The translations under genes and the position numbers were made by a program. 55,335 bases of DNA, from positions 1 to 55,335 of the forward strand of contig CAZMGT010000021.1 of NCBI GenBank assembly GCA_964565895.1, in the 5' to 3' direction. Each line of letters opens with the position of its first letter. The stretch's first letter is position 1. Below the pieces are notes generated by a model. It had not been told where the DNA came from and did no database searches. It saw nothing but the letters and a program-made list of their open reading frames with translations. Positions 51,456 through 55,335 of the stretch are shown piece by piece. The DNA is from CAZMGT01 sp964565895. GTDB lineage: Bacteria; Armatimonadota; Zipacnadia; UBA1398; CAZMGT01.

Positions 51456-52736
51456 ATGAACCGCAGGCTGTCGCTTATCGTCGCTCTCCTGTTTGGCGTA
51501 GGCGCGGCGCTCGCCGCGTTGTCCGTCGTCCGCGTGCCAAGCGCGTTTTCCGCCCCGCCGGCCGAGGACGAGGAGGGGTTTGTCCCGCTGTTCGACGGCA
51601 AATCGCTCGACGGATGGATGGGCGCGAAGTATCTCGTGGAAAACGGGATGCTCGTTTGCCCGGCCAAGGGCGGCGGGACGATCCTCACCAAAAAGCAGTA
51701 CGACAACTTCATTTTGCGCTTTGAGTTTCGCCTTACCCCCGGCGGGAACAACGGCGTAGCCATTCGCGCGCCGGCCAAGGGCAACCCCGCCTATCAGGGG
51801 ATGGAAATTCAGATCCTAGACAACTCCTCGCCGCGCTACGCCAAGCTGCGTCCCGCGCAATACCACGGCTCGATCTACGACGTCGTTCCCGCAAAGCGCG
51901 GGGCGCTGAAGCCCGTGGGCGAGTGGAACAGCGAGGAGATCGTCGCCCACGGCCAGTTCATCAAAGTCACGCTAAACGGCCAGGTGATCGTCGACGCCAA
52001 CTTGGACGAGATAACGGATCCCAAGGTGCTCAAGAACCATCCTGGGCTAAAGCGCCCGCGGGGGCACATTGGGTTCATGGGTCATGGCTCGCGCGTGGAG
52101 TTTCGCAACATTCGCATCAAGGAGCTGCTCAACGTTCCCCCGCCGGGCTATGTCGCCCTGTTCAACGGGAAGGACCTGACGGGCTGGAAGGGCCTCGTCG
52201 CCAACCCGCCCAAGCGCGCGAAGATGACCCCGGAGGAGCTTGCCGCGGCGCAGAAAAAGGCCGACGAGATTATGCGCGCGCATTGGTCCGTCCAAGATGG
52301 CATCTTGGTTTTCGACGGCCAGGGGCAAAACCTGTGCACCGCTAAGGACTACGGCGACTTCGATCTATGGGTAGACTGGAAGATCGAGCCCGGCGGCGAC
52401 AGCGGAATCTACCTCCGCGGCACCCCGCAGGTGCAAATTTGGGACCGCCCGGAGGGCTCCGGCGGCCTGTATAACAACAAAAAGAACCCCAGCAAGCCCC
52501 TCAAACGCGCAGATAACCCCCCAGGCGAGTGGAACACGTTCCGCATCATCATGGTCGGCGACAAGGTTACCGTGTATCTAAACGGCCAGCTCGTCGTAGA
52601 CAACGTTACCATGGAGAACTACTGGGAGCGCGACAAGCCCATTTACCCCACAGGTCCCATCGAGCTGCAAAGCCACCGCAGCAAGCTGTGGTTTAAGAAC
52701 ATTTTCATCCGCGAGCTTCCCCGCAAGCAGGGCTGA
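51456..52736 (+). CDS. Secreted protein with two DUF1080 (3-keto-disaccharide hydrolase-like) domains
   Basis: 426 residues from ATG 51456, with GGAGG upstream. The signal is LSLIVALLFGVGAALAAL. Two homologous jelly-roll domains follow: residues about 40-225 (EGFVPLFDGKSLDGWMG ... FILRFEFRLTPGGNNGVAIRAPA) and 230-424 (GYVALFNGKDLTGWKG ... LWVDWKIEPGGDSGIYLRG). DUF1080 members are beta-glycosidase-like; some hydrolyse 3-keto-disaccharides formed by Gfo/Idh/MocA-type dehydrogenases. The duplication suggests a bivalent sugar-binding or hydrolase protein. The Tat oxidoreductase at 17263-18630 could in principle produce 3-keto substrates, an inference only. Confidence 0.92.
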   Translation: MNRRLSLIVALLFGVGAALAALSVVRVPSAFSAPPAEDEEGFVPLFDGKSLDGWMGAKYLVENGMLVCPAKGGGTILTKKQYDNFILRFEFRLTPGGNNGVAIRAPAKGNPAYQGMEIQILDNSSPRYAKLRPAQYHGSIYDVVPAKRGALKPVGEWNSEEIVAHGQFIKVTLNGQVIVDANLDEITDPKVLKNHPGLKRPRGHIGFMGHGSRVEFRNIRIKELLNVPPPGYVALFNGKDLTGWKGLVANPPKRAKMTPEELAAAQKKADEIMRAHWSVQDGILVFDGQGQNLCTAKDYGDFDLWVDWKIEPGGDSGIYLRGTPQVQIWDRPEGSGGLYNNKKNPSKPLKRADNPPGEWNTFRIIMVGDKVTVYLNGQLVVDNVTMENYWERDKPIYPTGPIELQSHRSKLWFKNIFIRELPRKQG

Positions 52737-52747
52737 GGGCCGGCGCA

Positions 52748-54616
52748 ATGGTCGAGCTTTCTCGAGAGCAATATCGGCGTAAGGTCCTCGGCTGCTGGCG
52801 GGGCAAGTGCGCCGGGGGAACCCTCGGCCAGCCGTTTGAGGGCCGCCCCGGCCCGCTTAACCTTTCTTTCTACCACGAGCTGCCCCGCGGTGCCGCGCCC
52901 AACGACGACCTCGACCTGCAGGTCGTCTTCGCCGAGGTCCTGCGCCGCGTGGGCACGGCGTTCTCGCGGCTCGACCTCGCCCAGGCCTGGCTGCGCCAGG
53001 TCGAGTTTCCGTTCGACGAATACGGCATTGCCCTGTGCAACCTAAAGCGCGGCCTGCGCCCGCCCATCTCCGGCGCTTATGACAACTGGTTCACCGACTG
53101 CATGGGCGCGCCCATTCGCTCGGAGATCTGGGCCTGCCTCGCCCCCGGCGACCCCGCCCTTGCCGCCCAGCTCGCCTATGAGGACGCCGTGGTCGACCAC
53201 AGCGGCGAGGGGCTTTTTGGCGAGATCTTCCTTGCCGCGTTACAGAGCGCGGCGTTTGTTCTCTCCGACCGCGACGCCCTACTCGACCTCGCGCTCGAGG
53301 CCGTCCCCGCAGAGTGCCGCGTCGCGCGCGCCGTGCGCCTCGTGCGCGAGAGCTTCGCCCGCGGCCTGTCCTGGGAGGAAAACCGCCGCGCGCTGCTCGA
53401 AGCGTTCGGCCACCCGAACTTCACCGACGCTCCGCAGAACCTGGCGATCATCGTCCTCGGCTGGCTTTATGGGGGCGACGATTTCGGCGCCGCGCTGTGC
53501 GCCGCAGTAAACGCGGGAAAAGACACCGACTGCACCGGCGCGACCCTCGGCGCGCTGCTCGGGATTATCATGGACGAGCGCCTCCCGCGGCGCTGGCTCG
53601 AGCCGTTGGGCGACGAGCTCGTCGTCTCCCCAGGGCTGAAATATCTGCACTACGACCCGACGATACAGCAATTTACAGACACCGTCTGCCGCCTGGGCGA
53701 GGAGTTCCTTGCGGCGAAATCCACCTCGGTAAGGCTCACCGACGCCCCGCCGCCCACGACTGTGCAGCGCCTCGATGTTAACTGGGCGCCCGTGCGCGAG
53801 CTGCTCGCCCGGCCGCGCAACACTTCGCTCCTCTACACCGCGGGTCCGCGCGTGTGGGCCGAGTATCCTGAGGGGCCGGTGCTCTGCTATGGCGAGGAGC
53901 TGACCGTTCGCTTATACATCTCCGGCCCGCCGGCCGTCGCCCCGGGCGATGTCTCGGTTGTCGCGCCGCGGGGGTGGGAGATGCGCCATAGCGCCCGCGC
54001 TACGGGGCGAGAGCTGGAGATCGAGCTTGTCCTCAGCGCTGGGCCGGGCGCGCCGATCTTTCCCACAAACCCTGTGCGCTATGCCCTGCGCTGCGGCGGA
54101 GCGACCATTGCCGGCGAGCTGGCTGTGCTCGGGCCATATTGCTGGGAGCGCGGGGAGTTTATCGCGTGCACGCGCGAGCAGTTCGCAAGCCTTCCCTTCC
54201 CCTCCGCCGGCGCATGGGAGCTGGTGCAGGAGCGCGAGCGCGACGTGGCGCTGGAGAAGCTCGCGCCCCGCGGGACAGCGGGCGCCCTGCCCCTGCGCAC
54301 GCGAATATATTTTCCGCAGCTTGAGCAAAACGTGCGCTTTGTCTTCGCCTGCGACAGCCCCGTGCGCGCGTGGCTTGCCGGCGAGCCGCTGCTCTCCTGC
54401 CTCGACGACGGCCCGCAGATGCCCGCGGTGCACCGCCCGCGCAAGGGAACCGCGGCGGATAAGCCCCTGCGCCGCGGGTGGTACGAGCTTTGGCTGCTCA
54501 TCTTCTGCCCGAGGGACAGAGTCCCGCGCTTTCGCCTCTCCCTCGGCGACGCCCACTCGCGCCACCTGCTCCCCGATGCCGACCTTAGCTCGTGGGTCGC
54601 GCGCAGGGGAGGGTAG
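52748..54616 (+). CDS. ADP-ribosylglycohydrolase-like protein with C-terminal beta-sandwich extension
   Basis: 622 residues from ATG 52748; no signal peptide. Residues about 1-335 match the ADP-ribosylglycohydrolase fold: GCWRGKCAGGTLGQPFEG (the N-terminal glycine motif), APNDDLDLQ (near residue 52) and NAGKDTDCTGATLGALLGI (near 259). These carry the Asp residues that bind the two Mg2+ ions. The NDDL sequence is a variant of the usual TDDT. The C-terminal ~280 residues are beta-rich and not part of the known enzyme. Family members cleave ADP-ribose from proteins or other acceptors. It follows the DUF1080 gene by 11 bases and is probably co-transcribed. Natural substrate unknown. Confidence 0.82.
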   Translation: MVELSREQYRRKVLGCWRGKCAGGTLGQPFEGRPGPLNLSFYHELPRGAAPNDDLDLQVVFAEVLRRVGTAFSRLDLAQAWLRQVEFPFDEYGIALCNLKRGLRPPISGAYDNWFTDCMGAPIRSEIWACLAPGDPALAAQLAYEDAVVDHSGEGLFGEIFLAALQSAAFVLSDRDALLDLALEAVPAECRVARAVRLVRESFARGLSWEENRRALLEAFGHPNFTDAPQNLAIIVLGWLYGGDDFGAALCAAVNAGKDTDCTGATLGALLGIIMDERLPRRWLEPLGDELVVSPGLKYLHYDPTIQQFTDTVCRLGEEFLAAKSTSVRLTDAPPPTTVQRLDVNWAPVRELLARPRNTSLLYTAGPRVWAEYPEGPVLCYGEELTVRLYISGPPAVAPGDVSVVAPRGWEMRHSARATGRELEIELVLSAGPGAPIFPTNPVRYALRCGGATIAGELAVLGPYCWERGEFIACTREQFASLPFPSAGAWELVQERERDVALEKLAPRGTAGALPLRTRIYFPQLEQNVRFVFACDSPVRAWLAGEPLLSCLDDGPQMPAVHRPRKGTAADKPLRRGWYELWLLIFCPRDRVPRFRLSLGDAHSRHLLPDADLSSWVARRGG

Positions 54617-54724
54617 GGCCGCTCGCGCCTCTGCCGCGTTGCCGCTATACTGTACGGGGCAACGACCGGCCGCGCGCGGTGTCTGACAAGTGCGAGGCAT
54701 TTGCCCGGAAAAGGAGCCAAAACC

Positions 54725-55335
54725 ATGACTTGCGCCAACCGTCGCCGCGCGTTTACGCTGATCGAGCTGCTCGTGGTCATCGCGATAATTTCCATTTTGG
54801 CGGGCATTTTGTTTCCCGTGTTCGCCAAGGCGCGGGAGAAGGCCCGCCAGGCGGCGTGCAACTCCAACGTGCGGCAGATCGCCATTGCCGTGCTCGAGTA
54901 CGCCGAGGACTGGGAGGAGTGCGTGCCCTACGTCAACGCCGACGGCACGGTGCCCGTCGCCGGCCTCGCCGGCCCCTGGGGCAACTTTTGGATGGACGCG
55001 CTTTATCCATACGTCAAAAACGAGGGCCTGTTTCGCTGCGTCTCCGACGGCGATGAGATCGGCTACGGCTGGAATATCTTCGCCTTCGGCGACCAGGGAC
55101 GGGTGCGGATTAACTTCTCCCGCGACAAACGCGGCCGCTGCCTCGCGGACATCGACGACGCCTCAAACTGCATCGTCGTCGGCGACAACGCCGATGCCAT
55201 GGGCTCGCTGGACAGCGACCCGCCCGTGTTCACCGACTTCTCCGCCCCCGACGAGGAGCACACCTGCCTGAGGCACAACGATGGAGGAAACTATGCGTTT
55301 ATCGACGGCCATACGAAGTGGTTCCCCGCGGTGCA
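54725..55335 (+). CDS. Type II secretion/pilin-like prepilin with DUF1559-type C-terminus (3' truncated by the window)
   Basis: The visible 203 residues start at ATG 54725 with GGAG upstream. RRRAFTLIELLVVIAIISILAGILF is a perfect class III prepilin signal: the prepilin peptidase cuts before the Phe, and the hydrophobic helix that follows anchors the protein. PVFAKAREKARQAACNSNVRQI is the conserved next helix of DUF1559-type pseudopilins of Armatimonadota and Planctomycetota. The end of the window contains HNDGGNYAFIDGH (the H-X9-DG motif). Such proteins are abundant, of unknown function, and possibly form surface fibres. The frame is open at the right edge, with only a few codons likely missing. 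Confidence 0.93.
   Translation, partial: MTCANRRRAFTLIELLVVIAIISILAGILFPVFAKAREKARQAACNSNVRQIAIAVLEYAEDWEECVPYVNADGTVPVAGLAGPWGNFWMDALYPYVKNEGLFRCVSDGDEIGYGWNIFAFGDQGRVRINFSRDKRGRCLADIDDASNCIVVGDNADAMGSLDSDPPVFTDFSAPDEEHTCLRHNDGGNYAFIDGHTKWFPAV

Overview
The window is high-GC bacterial DNA that runs from the last codons of one gene (left edge) into the middle of a prepilin-like gene (right edge). The best guess for the source is Armatimonadota or a related uncultured phylum. The reasons are the right-edge pseudopilin (type IV pilin N-terminus, a conserved FPVFAKAREKARQAAC stretch and a C-terminal H-X9-DG motif), the many Tat-exported sulfatases and oxidoreductases, the DUF1080 and PQQ-propeller proteins, and frequent GTG/TTG starts behind strong GGAGG-type ribosome sites. 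This is pattern recognition, not a phylogeny. I saw no rRNA, tRNA, CRISPR array or insertion sequence.

Layout. 1-56 is the tail of a probable formylglycine-generating (SUMF1-type) protein. 195-2936 (minus) is tldD-pmbA. 3232-10477 (plus) is a tight run of eight genes: a small PH-like membrane protein, a short soluble protein, a MutL/GlmL-type ATPase, a lipoyl-like/KOW protein, a large membrane-anchored protein that resembles DUF6754, and three more membrane proteins. No glutamate mutase subunits accompany it. This is the best candidate for an undescribed system. A URO-D family gene follows. A Tat sulfatase (minus) then borders a compositionally distinct, gene-poor island (about 12,970-15,580) holding one tail-anchored protein of unknown family. 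15581-17113 is a DUF3604/PHP-like protein. 17263-23094 (minus) reads pheS, pheT, apbE and a Tat-exported Gfo/Idh/MocA oxidoreductase, ending at a strong intrinsic terminator. Nitroreductase and cupin genes (plus) follow.

From 24239 to 30935 (minus) lie a sensor kinase with two N-terminal RsbRD-like domains, a 781-residue secreted protein, a PQQ-propeller protein and a GNAT acetyltransferase. 31153-35706 (plus) holds a Big2-type lipoprotein, a secreted propeller protein, a sugar isomerase-like protein and NagA, the last two behind a clear sigma70-like promoter. 35773-39969 holds a zinc-ribbon membrane protein, a STAS protein, a secreted glycosidase-like protein, a membrane protein with a FliG-C-like domain, and a small protein. 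40087-46738 holds a sodium:solute symporter, an orphan VapB-like protein, a second URO-D protein, a carboxypeptidase-regulatory-like secreted protein, a second sulfatase and a cytoplasmic protein. 46882-54616 holds a cellulase-like protein with an inserted carbohydrate-binding module, a DUF402 protein, a third sulfatase, a double DUF1080 protein and an ADP-ribosylglycohydrolase-like protein. The truncated pseudopilin closes the window.

Taken together, the accessory genes (three cysteine-type sulfatases with Tat signals, an FGE-like tail, NagA, a symporter, sugar isomerase and oxidoreductase proteins, glycosidase-like and DUF1080 proteins) suggest an organism that degrades sulfated or amino-sugar polysaccharides. 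They are scattered on both strands rather than organised in one polysaccharide-utilisation locus.
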